Assembly (NCBI GenBank): GCA_003669585.1
Contig: QWOQ01000006.1
Coordinates: 62,001 to 126,000, forward strand
Length of the DNA: 64,000 bases
From: Planctomycetota bacterium
GTDB lineage: Bacteria; Planctomycetota; Planctomycetia; Pirellulales; UBA1268
Reading direction: 5' to 3'
Every line of letters begins with the position of its first letter. The stretch's first letter is position 1. A model generated the notes under the pieces. That model ran no database searches. It was not told the DNA's origin and worked only from the letters and a program-made list of their open reading frames with translations. The position numbers and the translations under genes are program-made. This document shows positions 1-7,792 of the stretch, in pieces.

Positions 1-951
1 ACGATCTTTGTTCGCGGACTGACGAACTCGATGCGTTGGAGAAGTCGAGAGGATAATAAAAACGATAACAATAATCCGGCCGAAAATGAAAACGAATATT
101 CCTTAGAGAGTCTTCGGTTGGATTTCTGGCGTCCCGGTGATGATCTTGATGAGTCTGATGAGGAAATAAACGTTGGGCAAAAAGGACTTTTTGAAAGACT
201 GACATGCGGTGCGAGGCTTGTAGCTGCTGCAAGTCGAGTGAACGACACGAAGTCACTTCCGGCCGAAGGCTTTGCAGAACTGGGGCTCGACTGGAAAAAA
301 CTGCTCGATCCTGCGGTAGATCCAGATGTCCTTCGGGAAGGCATTTCACCGAGTCTCAAGCCGCTGGCAACGATCTTGTCAAAGATCAATGCAATGAAAA
401 GTCCAGCGGATCGAGGTGAGGCGGTTCGGAAAATATTTGGTGATTTTGGAGATCGTTCGATCGAGTCGCTCGCGTCCTCGATCGCCAAGCCGGAAGAGAA
501 CGAAAGGGCCGGCCAGCGAAGCGATGCTTTCAAAAAGCTAGGACTTGACGAGCAAAAAATCCAAAAGAATCCGCTTGAGGGTGTCATTGAGGTCATCAAC
601 AAACTTGATGCAATCGCCAAGCGAGTGGAAAGATATGAAATGAAACAGTCCGTCTTCGGTCAGGATGCTCGTTCGCTCGATACATTGCTGCGCGACTTTC
701 GAAGTGGTAGGACCGTAGCAGTGCTTGATGACCTTGAAGTCGATACGAGAAGGCTCAGGACCGTATTCTCAGGAGAGGCGATTGAAGCAGTTCGATCAGA
801 ACTCGACCGCTTGCCCGACGACGCTGCCAGGCAGCGTCATATCCAAGGACTTTTCGGAGCAGAAGGCCCCCAACTCTATACAGGGGCAACAGGTGTTCGA
901 GAGGGCATTGACCACGAATGGGTTTTCCGATACGAAACTGCTGGACAGTAG
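1..951 (+). CDS. 5'-truncated charged protein with three tape-measure-like repeats
   Basis: The reading frame is open from base 1, and the first ATG (base 31) has no ribosome binding site, so the gene probably starts left of the window. I do not recognise a full-length family. Counted from that ATG (306 residues), three degenerate units follow one plan: a hydrophobic-x-x-L-(G)-x-D start, a helical middle, then a hydrophobic-F-G motif. They lie at about residues 81-150 (FAELGLD, IFG 135-137), 167-222 (FKKLGLD, VFG 208-210) and 231-285 (VLDDLEVD, LFG 274-276). This pattern resembles the repeat found in TP901-type phage tail tape-measure proteins, but no other phage gene is near. The N-terminal 50 residues are rich in Asn, Glu and Asp and look disordered. 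No signal peptide or membrane segment is visible in this part. Confidence 0.6.
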   Translation, partial: TIFVRGLTNSMRWRSREDNKNDNNNPAENENEYSLESLRLDFWRPGDDLDESDEEINVGQKGLFERLTCGARLVAAASRVNDTKSLPAEGFAELGLDWKKLLDPAVDPDVLREGISPSLKPLATILSKINAMKSPADRGEAVRKIFGDFGDRSIESLASSIAKPEENERAGQRSDAFKKLGLDEQKIQKNPLEGVIEVINKLDAIAKRVERYEMKQSVFGQDARSLDTLLRDFRSGRTVAVLDDLEVDTRRLRTVFSGEAIEAVRSELDRLPDDAARQRHIQGLFGAEGPQLYTGATGVREGIDHEWVFRYETAGQ

Positions 952-1037
952 AGTGAATACCACCGTGTAACCGCAGCAATCGTATGTGGGGTGAGCACCG
1001 GTTTTGAGTGAGTGTGGATAGCAGAGGAGTTTGTTTT

Positions 1038-1334
1038 ATGGCACATAAAAAAGGTCAGGGCTCAAGCCGAAATGGTCGGGACTCAAATGCCCAGCGGCGT
1101 GGAGTCAAGAAGTTCGGTGGCGAAAAAGTGATTGCCGGAAACATTCTCATTCGACAGGTAGGAACGAAGTTTCATCCCGGTCGCAATGTTGGCATGGGTT
1201 CTGATTACACACTGTTTGCCCTGATAGACGGAGTCGTGGGATTCGATCGTGAAGGTCGTCGGATCAACGTTCTCTTGCCAGAAGCAGTGCCCGCCAAAGT
1301 TTCATCAGTTCGTAAGGCGGTCTCAAAGACATAA
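1038..1334 (+). CDS. rpmA: 50S ribosomal protein L27
   Basis: This is a 98-residue L27, near the peptidyl transferase centre of the large subunit. It has the typical N-terminus [16 protein letters not shown], the central [15 protein letters not shown] and the [18 protein letters not shown] segment. The start is the ATG at 1038, preceded by GAGGAG at 1024-1029; an in-frame upstream GTG at 1008 would add ten unrelated residues. It begins directly with MAHKK, so it lacks the cleaved N-terminal extension of Firmicutes L27. The usual partner rplU (L21) is not upstream, and obgE, normally adjacent, is separated from it by an oxidoreductase gene. Confidence 0.97.
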   Translation: MAHKKGQGSSRNGRDSNAQRRGVKKFGGEKVIAGNILIRQVGTKFHPGRNVGMGSDYTLFALIDGVVGFDREGRRINVLLPEAVPAKVSSVRKAVSKT

Positions 1335-1415
1335 TCTCTGTTTGCGTCTTTTGCGCACAGTTTCTTTGAAACGTAAAAGTCAGGCGGCTTTCTCTGCGCG
1401 ATGCAAAACGGCTTT

Positions 1416-1447
1416 GAACGAGTCTGATCAAAAAATCTCGTTCTTTT
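1416..1447 (+). terminator. Candidate terminator after rpmA
   Basis: A perfect 7-bp inverted repeat (GAACGAG at 1416-1422, CTCGTTC at 1437-1443) with a 14-base A-rich loop is followed by TTTT. It lies 82 bases past the L27 stop and before the oxidoreductase gene, so it would separate the two transcription units. The stem is short and the U-run brief, so this is tentative. Confidence 0.4.
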
Positions 1448-1599
1448 AGTTTCGCGAATAATTTTCCGTATCGCGCTGGCCTCCGTATTGATCCCGGAGA
1501 TAGTCTTGTCTCATGGTTCGCCGACTGGAATGACATATCGCAGCGACGAAACAGTTCATCGCCGAAAATAGTGAGAGGCACGCTTTTAAAAGGGAAATC

Positions 1600-2922
1600 A
1601 TGAAATCATTTTCTCACAATACTCTTGGAACAAAGGGAATCTCTCGGCGCGAATTTCTTCGCAGCACGACTGCAGTCGGAGTGGGAGCAACGGTAGGAGG
1701 CGTTTGGTCAAGTCGCTCCGCGGTTGCCTCAAAGGCTGTTTCTGAAAAAGTTTCAATTGGTTTTGTGGGGACTGCCAATCAAGCTCGCTACAGCATTTCA
1801 AGTCTCGCGAATCAGAACCTCGCGGCGTTCTGTGATGTGGATAGCATTTTTCTGGGAAAGGCGAAGGAAGAGTACCCACAGGCGTATGTGTGCTCCGATT
1901 TTCGCAGAATGGTCGATCGAAAGGATCTCGATGCGATCGTCGTGGCTTCGCCCGATCATCTGCACGCACCGGCAACTCTCGCTGCCATTGCCTGCGGCAA
2001 GCATGTTTACTGCGAGAAGCCGCTCACGCATACCGTGTACGAGGCCAGACGAGTGCTTCAAGCGGCACAGAAGGCAAACGTCGCGACTCAAATGGGCACA
2101 CAGATTCATGCCGATTCCAATTATCGTCGTGTGGTCGAAATTATTCGTTCCGGTGCAATCGGTACGGTTACGGCGGCGCACAATTGGGCCGGCAGAGCCT
2201 GGTCGGCGGAGGGACGTCCGCCGGAATCAGGTGCCCCCTCCACGCTCGACTGGAATCTTTGGTTGGGGCCAGCGATTGAGCGTCCTTATAGCGTCGATTA
2301 CCATCCAGCGAACTGGAGAAAATACCGCGCGTTTGGCGGCGGCAATCTTGGCGACATGGGATGTCACCACATGGATCTCTCCTTCTGGGCGCTTTCTCTC
2401 GATGCTCCGACTCGCATTGAATCGTTCGGGCCACCGGCCGAAGCAGAAGGATGTCCACATGGTTTGAAAGTGCAGTATCTTTTTCCCTCGCGTGGCAGCA
2501 GGCCTGCGGTGTCGCTGAACTGGTATGACGGCGATCGTATTCCAGAGGAGATTCTCAGTGTTCCAACCGGCGGTGGTGGGACACTTTTTGTAGGTACAAA
2601 AGGAATGCTCAGAGCCGATTATAGTTCGTGGAAACTTTATCCTGAATCTGAATTCGCAGACTACAAGCCGCCAGCACCTTCGATTCCTGAATCAATCGGG
2701 CATCACGCTGAATGGATCGCAGCCTGCAAGGGGGGCGAGAAGGCATTGTGCAATTTTTCCTACGCGGTGCCTCTCACCGAAGCAGTGCTCCTCGGAGTGC
2801 TAGCACATCGGATCGGAATGCCGATTGAGTGGAATTCAAAAGAGTTCACGATTGCCAATCGTCCCGATGCGTCGATGCTGCTGTCCAAAGAATATAGAAA
2901 AGGCTGGGAGCTACCCTCTTAA
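1600..2922 (+). CDS. Tat-exported Gfo/Idh/MocA-family oxidoreductase
   Basis: This 440-residue NAD(P)-dependent oxidoreductase probably acts on a sugar or sugar derivative outside the cytoplasm. It begins with a twin-arginine signal (SRREFLR at residues 15-21, then a Gly/Ala/Val-rich stretch ending near ASKA). The Rossmann fold starts near residue 50 (VSIGFVGTANQAR) and carries the family signature with SPDHLHA at 118-124 and EKP at 139-141. The dinucleotide loop reads GFVGTANQ instead of the usual GxGxxG. The ATG at 1600 follows AAAAGGGA. Planctomycetes carry many such paralogues and the substrate cannot be read from sequence. Its position between rpmA and obgE is unusual. Confidence 0.93.
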   Translation: MKSFSHNTLGTKGISRREFLRSTTAVGVGATVGGVWSSRSAVASKAVSEKVSIGFVGTANQARYSISSLANQNLAAFCDVDSIFLGKAKEEYPQAYVCSDFRRMVDRKDLDAIVVASPDHLHAPATLAAIACGKHVYCEKPLTHTVYEARRVLQAAQKANVATQMGTQIHADSNYRRVVEIIRSGAIGTVTAAHNWAGRAWSAEGRPPESGAPSTLDWNLWLGPAIERPYSVDYHPANWRKYRAFGGGNLGDMGCHHMDLSFWALSLDAPTRIESFGPPAEAEGCPHGLKVQYLFPSRGSRPAVSLNWYDGDRIPEEILSVPTGGGGTLFVGTKGMLRADYSSWKLYPESEFADYKPPAPSIPESIGHHAEWIAACKGGEKALCNFSYAVPLTEAVLLGVLAHRIGMPIEWNSKEFTIANRPDASMLLSKEYRKGWELPS

Positions 2923-3163
2923 AAACGACAAAGCTTTGTGCAAGCTCTATTTCGAAGGAGGGTTCTTACGAGGGCGACTTGTCGCATCAACCGCCTCGTG
3001 GGACGCTGACCGGCTGGTTTCAAAAGTGCGAGTGAATCGCTGTTTCGATCAATTGTCGTGCGCGCTAGAAATGTTGCACTGAATTTCGGTACGATCGAGA
3101 TTCATCAAGTTTTCAGTTCCTGCTAGAGATGATGCAAAATAAATCATCAGGAGAATTTTTCTC

Positions 3164-4201
3164 GTGTTTGTTGACCGGGTTCGAATTGAAGTCATTGGAG
3201 GCAAGGGCGGCCGAGGAAGTTCGAGCTTCCGCAGGGAGAAATATATTCCAATGGGAGGCCCGGACGGCGGAGACGGCGGGAACGGAGGGAGCGTGATCCT
3301 CGAAGCCAGATCTGGAGTTGATTCGCTTTCGGCGTTGGCGCATCGTCAGCAGTGGCGAGCCGAGCATGGAGAGCCGGGTGGTTCAAGCAATTGCAAAGGA
3401 CGTTCTCGAGAGGATCTCGTTCTGCTTGTACCCCCAGGAACAATGATCGTCGATGAATCGAGCGGAATCATGTTGCGAGATCTCGCCAACGACGGTGAGT
3501 CAATCGTGGCAGCTCACGGTGGCGCTGGTGGATTTGGAAACGTTCATTTTAAGTCATCGACCAATCGAGCACCGCGTCAGACCAAGCCGGGAGAGCAGGG
3601 GGAGAGTCGTCGACTCCTTCTCGAACTCAAGGTGATTGCGGATGTTGGTCTCGTAGGAAAACCAAATGCTGGGAAAAGTACGCTGCTCTCAAGGCTTTCG
3701 CATGCGCGGCCACAGATTGCCGACTACGCATTTACTACGAAGACACCGATGCTCGGCATTGTCGCGTTGTCCCGAGACTCAAGCTTTGTGATGGCTGATC
3801 TGCCCGGTTTGATTGAAGGAGCGCATCAAGGGCATGGCTTGGGTCATGAGTTTTTGCGTCACGTCGAACGAGCTGGAATTCTTGTGCATCTCGTTGAGCC
3901 ACAGCCGATGGATTCAAGCGATCCGCTGGTCAATTACAGGGCGATCCGTCATGAGCTTGAACAATACGATCAAAGGCTCGCCGCGCGTCCAGAAATTGTA
4001 GTTGTCACCAAGAGTGAGTTGCCTGATGCAGCCGACGTGCAGCAGCGACTCTCTGTGGAAACTGGACGAAAGGTACTTCTTGCGAGTGCCGTTACCGGTG
4101 AGGGGCTCGACACGCTTCTGCATGCGATTGGATCTCATCTCCGAGAGTCGCTCGCCCTCGAGAGCCCACGACCTCCGCGAATGATGCCGTTTCAACGATA
4201 A
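3164..4201 (+). CDS. obgE: Obg-family GTPase
   Basis: This 345-residue GTPase acts in late assembly of the 50S subunit and in growth control. The N-terminal Obg fold is rich in glycine turns (residues 1-158, for example GGPDGGDGGNGG at 31-42). The G domain has the P-loop GKPNAGKS at 165-172, switch threonines at 191-192, DLPG at 212-215, TKSE at 282-285 in place of the usual NKxD, and SA at 308-309. The protein ends soon after the G domain, so the variable C-terminal domain of some Obg proteins is absent. The start is GTG at 3164, with AGGAG about ten bases upstream; no ATG fits the conserved N-terminus MFVDRVRIEV. Confidence 0.97.
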   Translation: MFVDRVRIEVIGGKGGRGSSSFRREKYIPMGGPDGGDGGNGGSVILEARSGVDSLSALAHRQQWRAEHGEPGGSSNCKGRSREDLVLLVPPGTMIVDESSGIMLRDLANDGESIVAAHGGAGGFGNVHFKSSTNRAPRQTKPGEQGESRRLLLELKVIADVGLVGKPNAGKSTLLSRLSHARPQIADYAFTTKTPMLGIVALSRDSSFVMADLPGLIEGAHQGHGLGHEFLRHVERAGILVHLVEPQPMDSSDPLVNYRAIRHELEQYDQRLAARPEIVVVTKSELPDAADVQQRLSVETGRKVLLASAVTGEGLDTLLHAIGSHLRESLALESPRPPRMMPFQR

Positions 4202-4214
4202 AATCCAACAAACG

Positions 4215-4239
4215 CTTCACAAAGAAACGATTTGTGAAG
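4215..4239 (+). terminator. Hairpin after obgE, possible terminator
   Basis: A perfect 9-bp inverted repeat (CTTCACAAA at 4215-4223 and TTTGTGAAG at 4231-4239) with a 7-base loop lies 13 bases after the obgE stop. The sequence after it (GGTTCCTTCTT) is only moderately T-rich, so it could be a weak terminator or an RNA 3'-end stabiliser before coaX. Confidence 0.45.
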
Positions 4240-4297
4240 GGTTCCTTCTTGTGCGAGAGGCGCAGATGCCGCTGGCAATCAACAAGAGACAAAAACC

Positions 4298-5116
4298 ATG
4301 GCTTCTCAATTCCATAAAACCGAAGCAAACTCTTTGGGGAGAGTGCTTGTGGCCGACGTTGGAAACACAAAAATAAAACTGGCCGTTGCAGGGATGTCTC
4401 CTGATGTAAAAATGCCGATACTGTCTCATCATGCCGATCTGTGTAGCCACTCATTTCGTTCCGAGGATCTCGAGGCATGGCTGGAAAAGGTGCCACCTGG
4501 ATCAGATTCTTTTTTGATTGCCAGCGTGCATGATGCCGCTGCCACAAGACTTGAATCGACAATTGCCAAACTCTCCGCAACACTTCAGCAGCAACGCATC
4601 GTGTACCACGATCTTCCGCTGCAGATGGATCTTGAAAATCCGGGCAGTGTTGGTATCGATCGAGTGGCGTCGGCTGCCGCTGCGAACTGTTTTCGGCATC
4701 ACCTACGCGCAGCGATTATTGTGGATTGTGGAACGGCAATAACCGTTGACCTCGTGTCCCAAAAAGGTGTCTTTTGTGGTGGTGCAATTTTGCCTGGCCC
4801 ATTTCTCATGGCCCAGTCACTCGCCGCAGGCACCAGTCGGTTACCGGATATTTTTGGGATTGAACGATCTTGTCCGCCTGCTCTACCCGGGCGATCAACA
4901 AAGGAGGCGATTGCCGCAGGCATCGGTTGGGGGATCCGAGGTGCCGTGACAACGTTGGTTGAGGAGGCGAGGAAATCGCTCGATGTGGAAGCCGATCTTT
5001 TTCTTACCGGCGGATGTCGATGGAGTGTGATCGACTGTCTGCCGCATGCGATCGAGATACCGGATCTCGTGCTTTTGGGAGTGTCACTCACGAAATTCGT
5101 CAAACGGACCGTATAA
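4298..5116 (+). CDS. coaX: Type III pantothenate kinase
   Basis: This enzyme catalyses the first step of coenzyme A synthesis, phosphorylating pantothenate, in the cytoplasm. The 272 residues show the ASKHA-type motifs of the CoaX family: DVGNTKIK at 20-27 (phosphate loop), GIDR at 119-122, DCGTAITV at 143-150 and GGAILPG at 161-167. A 14-residue N-terminal stretch precedes the conserved VLVADVGNT. The ATG at 4298 has only a weak purine-rich site upstream (AACAAGAGAC). The gene lies between obgE and rsfS in the same direction, with gaps of 96 and 177 bases. Confidence 0.95.
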   Translation: MASQFHKTEANSLGRVLVADVGNTKIKLAVAGMSPDVKMPILSHHADLCSHSFRSEDLEAWLEKVPPGSDSFLIASVHDAAATRLESTIAKLSATLQQQRIVYHDLPLQMDLENPGSVGIDRVASAAAANCFRHHLRAAIIVDCGTAITVDLVSQKGVFCGGAILPGPFLMAQSLAAGTSRLPDIFGIERSCPPALPGRSTKEAIAAGIGWGIRGAVTTLVEEARKSLDVEADLFLTGGCRWSVIDCLPHAIEIPDLVLLGVSLTKFVKRTV

Positions 5117-5293
5117 ATATTCTGCCGTCGACATTCGGATCGCTGCAGGTAAAAAATTTTTGAAAGACCCTAGAGAGGCTTTTTTGCCTGAGGATTGCGA
5201 AGCGATAGACTCTGCGTAGCATCAAATTCAGAAAAATACGTTTTCGATGGTTCTTGTGGCAAAAATACGAATGATCTCTCAGGTGCATGACGC

Positions 5294-5704
5294 ATGAATG
5301 CTAGGCCAGAAATAAGTTCGAGTCTCGCGGTCGATATCGACAGGGGAATGCGTTCGGCGCTCGCGGCTGCTCGTGTTGCAAGTGAATCACGGGGGACGAA
5401 TATCAAGGTTCTTGATTTGCGTCACATTACAAAAGTGTTTGATTTCTTTGTCATCGCAACAGGAGCCAGCAGTCGGCAGTTGCACTCGATGGCGGATGAC
5501 GTAGAAGCGATGCTCTCCAAAGAACTTTTTGACACTCGACGAGGAATGGAGGGATATGAAGAAGGTCGCTGGATCGTCATTGATCACGGGGATGTCATCG
5601 TGCACCTCTTCGATGCCGAGTCGCGCGATTACTGGGATTTAGAAAATCTCTGGTCGGATGCAAGGCATGTTGAAATCCCTCCTGAACCGGAAGTGATTCA
5701 ATGA
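5294..5704 (+). CDS. rsfS: Ribosomal silencing factor RsfS
   Basis: RsfS binds L14 on the 50S subunit and blocks subunit joining when nutrients are low. The 136-residue protein has the Iojap/RsfS core, including KVLDLRHITKVFDFFVIATG, the ASSRQLHSMAD helix, and the conserved end GRWIVIDHGDVIVHLFD followed by RDYWDLENLW. The last four bases overlap the start of argS (ATGA at 5701-5704), so the two are probably translationally coupled. The usual neighbours nadD and rlmH are not present. Confidence 0.95.
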   Translation: MNARPEISSSLAVDIDRGMRSALAAARVASESRGTNIKVLDLRHITKVFDFFVIATGASSRQLHSMADDVEAMLSKELFDTRRGMEGYEEGRWIVIDHGDVIVHLFDAESRDYWDLENLWSDARHVEIPPEPEVIQ

Positions 5705-7683
5705 ACTTTCGCGGTGCTCTGCGCAAAATTTTTCGCGCGGCCCTCGAGCTCGCTATCGCCGACAAGGTGTTCGATCTTCGCGCGGACGAGATTTCAGAAC
5801 TGCTCAGCGGTGTCATTCAGACGCACGACGAACGCTTCGGTGACTATACGGCTACCTTTGCGATGTCACTTGCAAAACGACTTGCTCTTCCACCGAGGCG
5901 TGTTGCGGCGGAAGTCATCAAGAGGCTCGATGTCACGGGGCTCTTTGATCCTCCAGGAGATCCGGTCGGGCCGGGTTTTATCAATCTTCGAGTCTCCGAT
6001 GCGGCTCTTGAATCAGCAGTGGCTCGTGCAGTAGGCGACTCTCGGATGGGGGTTGCGGCGGTGGAGCAAAAACTGCGAATCGTTCTGGATTACAGTTCTC
6101 CGAATGTCGCAAAGCCGATGCATGTTGGGCATATTCGATCGACAGTGATCGGAGACGCGCTTCATCGAATTCTTCGATTTCGAGGCCACGAAACGATCAC
6201 CGACAACCATCTGGGTGACTGGGGTACGCAGTTTGGCATGATTCTCTGGGGGTGGAAACACTTTCGGAACGAACAGGCGTTTGAATCGAATCCGACGGTT
6301 GAACTTGGTCGGCTTTATCGCATGGTGCGAAAACTCGTCGACGCATCGACGGCGGTTCGCGAGTTGCCACACACACTTGCGGCAATAGAGAAAGTTGCTG
6401 CGGCACTTGCAGAGCTTCCTCCCGATGCACGAGAAACTTCGCGAGAAGAGTCAAAACGACCCGCGCTCAATCGCGAGCACGCTGTGCTCAGTGAGGCCAG
6501 TTCTCAATGGAAGAAAGCAATTGTGGATGTGGAGTCTGATCCGGTACTCGCCCGCATCGTGCGAGATCATCAGCATGAACACATTGATCAGCAGGTCCTC
6601 GCAGAGACGGCCAAGTTGCACAGAGGGGATCCGGAAAGCGTTTCTCTCTGGGAGAGTTTCATGCCGGCCTGTCGACGTGAAATTGAGCGAGTCTACGAAC
6701 GGCTTGACGTCACATTCGACCACACGCTTGGAGAAAGTTTCTATCACGGCATGCTTCCCGGCGTGGTGAGTGATCTGCTGGAAAAAGGATTGGCTCAGGA
6801 AAGTCGTGGCGCAATCTGCGTTTTTCTCGACGGTTTCGCGTCGCCGTTTGTAGTGCGAAAGGCAGACGGAGCATTTCTCTACTCCACGACCGATCTGGCC
6901 ACCATTCAATGGCGCATGGAGAATTGGAAGCCGAACCGAATCTTATATGTGGTTGATCATCGTCAGGGTTTGCATTTCCAGCAGTTGTTTGCGACAGCCA
7001 GGGCATGGGGTTTTGATGCAATTGACCTCAGGCATGTCGAGTTTGGCACTGTGCTTGGAGACGATGGACGTCCATTCAAAACTCGTTCCGGCGACACGGT
7101 GGGGCTGGAGAGCCTGCTCGATGAGGCAGTGCGACGAGCTGCGGCGGTCGTGGCCAACGGAGATCCGAATAAATCCTGCTTTTCGCAGGAGGAGCAATCA
7201 CGCATCGCCCATGCGGTTGGTATTGGTGCCATTAAATACGCAGATTTATCGCAGAACCGTACGAGCGATTACGTATTTAGCTTTGATAAAATGCTTCAAC
7301 TTTCTGGAAATACAGCTGCGTACATGCAATATGCCGTAGCGAGAGTGGAAGGAATTTTTCAAAAAGGTGAAATTGATCGAACGCTCCTTCGAAGTGAAAC
7401 GCAGTCGGTGCGGCTTGCCGATCCACTTGAACGCCGACTGGCAATGGGACTGCTACGATTTTCGGAAATCCTTGAAGATGTTGAAGCCGATTCGCGTCCG
7501 AGTGGGCTTTCGACGTGGCTCTTTGACACAGCCGGACGTTTTTCAACTTTTTACGATGCACTTTCGGTGCTAAAAGCAGAAGAAAACGAACGGCCTCACC
7601 GCCTGGCACTTTGTGATTTGACCGGTCGAATCCTGCGAAGCGGGCTCGAACTCCTTGGAATCAGGGTTGTTGACAAAATGTGA
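5701..7683 (+). CDS. argS: Arginyl-tRNA synthetase
   Basis: This class I aminoacyl-tRNA synthetase charges tRNA-Arg. The 660 residues include the N-terminal Add-1 domain (about 1-100), the HIGH-type motif HVGH at 141-144 within SSPNVAKPMHVGHIRST, a Rossmann core with NHLGDWGTQFG, and a KMSKS-like region reading GRPFKTRSGDTV, as in ArgRS that lack a classical KMSKS. The C-terminal DALR anticodon-binding domain contains NTAAYMQYAVARV and ends with LGIRVVDKM. The gene is somewhat longer than typical bacterial ArgRS owing to a charged stretch around residues 210-270. The ATG overlaps the rsfS stop codon. Confidence 0.97.
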   Translation: MNFRGALRKIFRAALELAIADKVFDLRADEISELLSGVIQTHDERFGDYTATFAMSLAKRLALPPRRVAAEVIKRLDVTGLFDPPGDPVGPGFINLRVSDAALESAVARAVGDSRMGVAAVEQKLRIVLDYSSPNVAKPMHVGHIRSTVIGDALHRILRFRGHETITDNHLGDWGTQFGMILWGWKHFRNEQAFESNPTVELGRLYRMVRKLVDASTAVRELPHTLAAIEKVAAALAELPPDARETSREESKRPALNREHAVLSEASSQWKKAIVDVESDPVLARIVRDHQHEHIDQQVLAETAKLHRGDPESVSLWESFMPACRREIERVYERLDVTFDHTLGESFYHGMLPGVVSDLLEKGLAQESRGAICVFLDGFASPFVVRKADGAFLYSTTDLATIQWRMENWKPNRILYVVDHRQGLHFQQLFATARAWGFDAIDLRHVEFGTVLGDDGRPFKTRSGDTVGLESLLDEAVRRAAAVVANGDPNKSCFSQEEQSRIAHAVGIGAIKYADLSQNRTSDYVFSFDKMLQLSGNTAAYMQYAVARVEGIFQKGEIDRTLLRSETQSVRLADPLERRLAMGLLRFSEILEDVEADSRPSGLSTWLFDTAGRFSTFYDALSVLKAEENERPHRLALCDLTGRILRSGLELLGIRVVDKM

Positions 7684-7792
7684 GAGGCTCACCGACTCAA
7701 CGGATAAAGATCTGTTTCGTTTCAAGTGAGTTTTCATACCATGTTTGTCTCGATGACCGATTGTAGGAGCGTTCCTTTTTTTATCTACACCC

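Noticed and set aside
2928..2939. 12-base palindrome ACAAAGCTTTGT before obgE
   Set aside because: Too short and isolated to support an operator or terminator.
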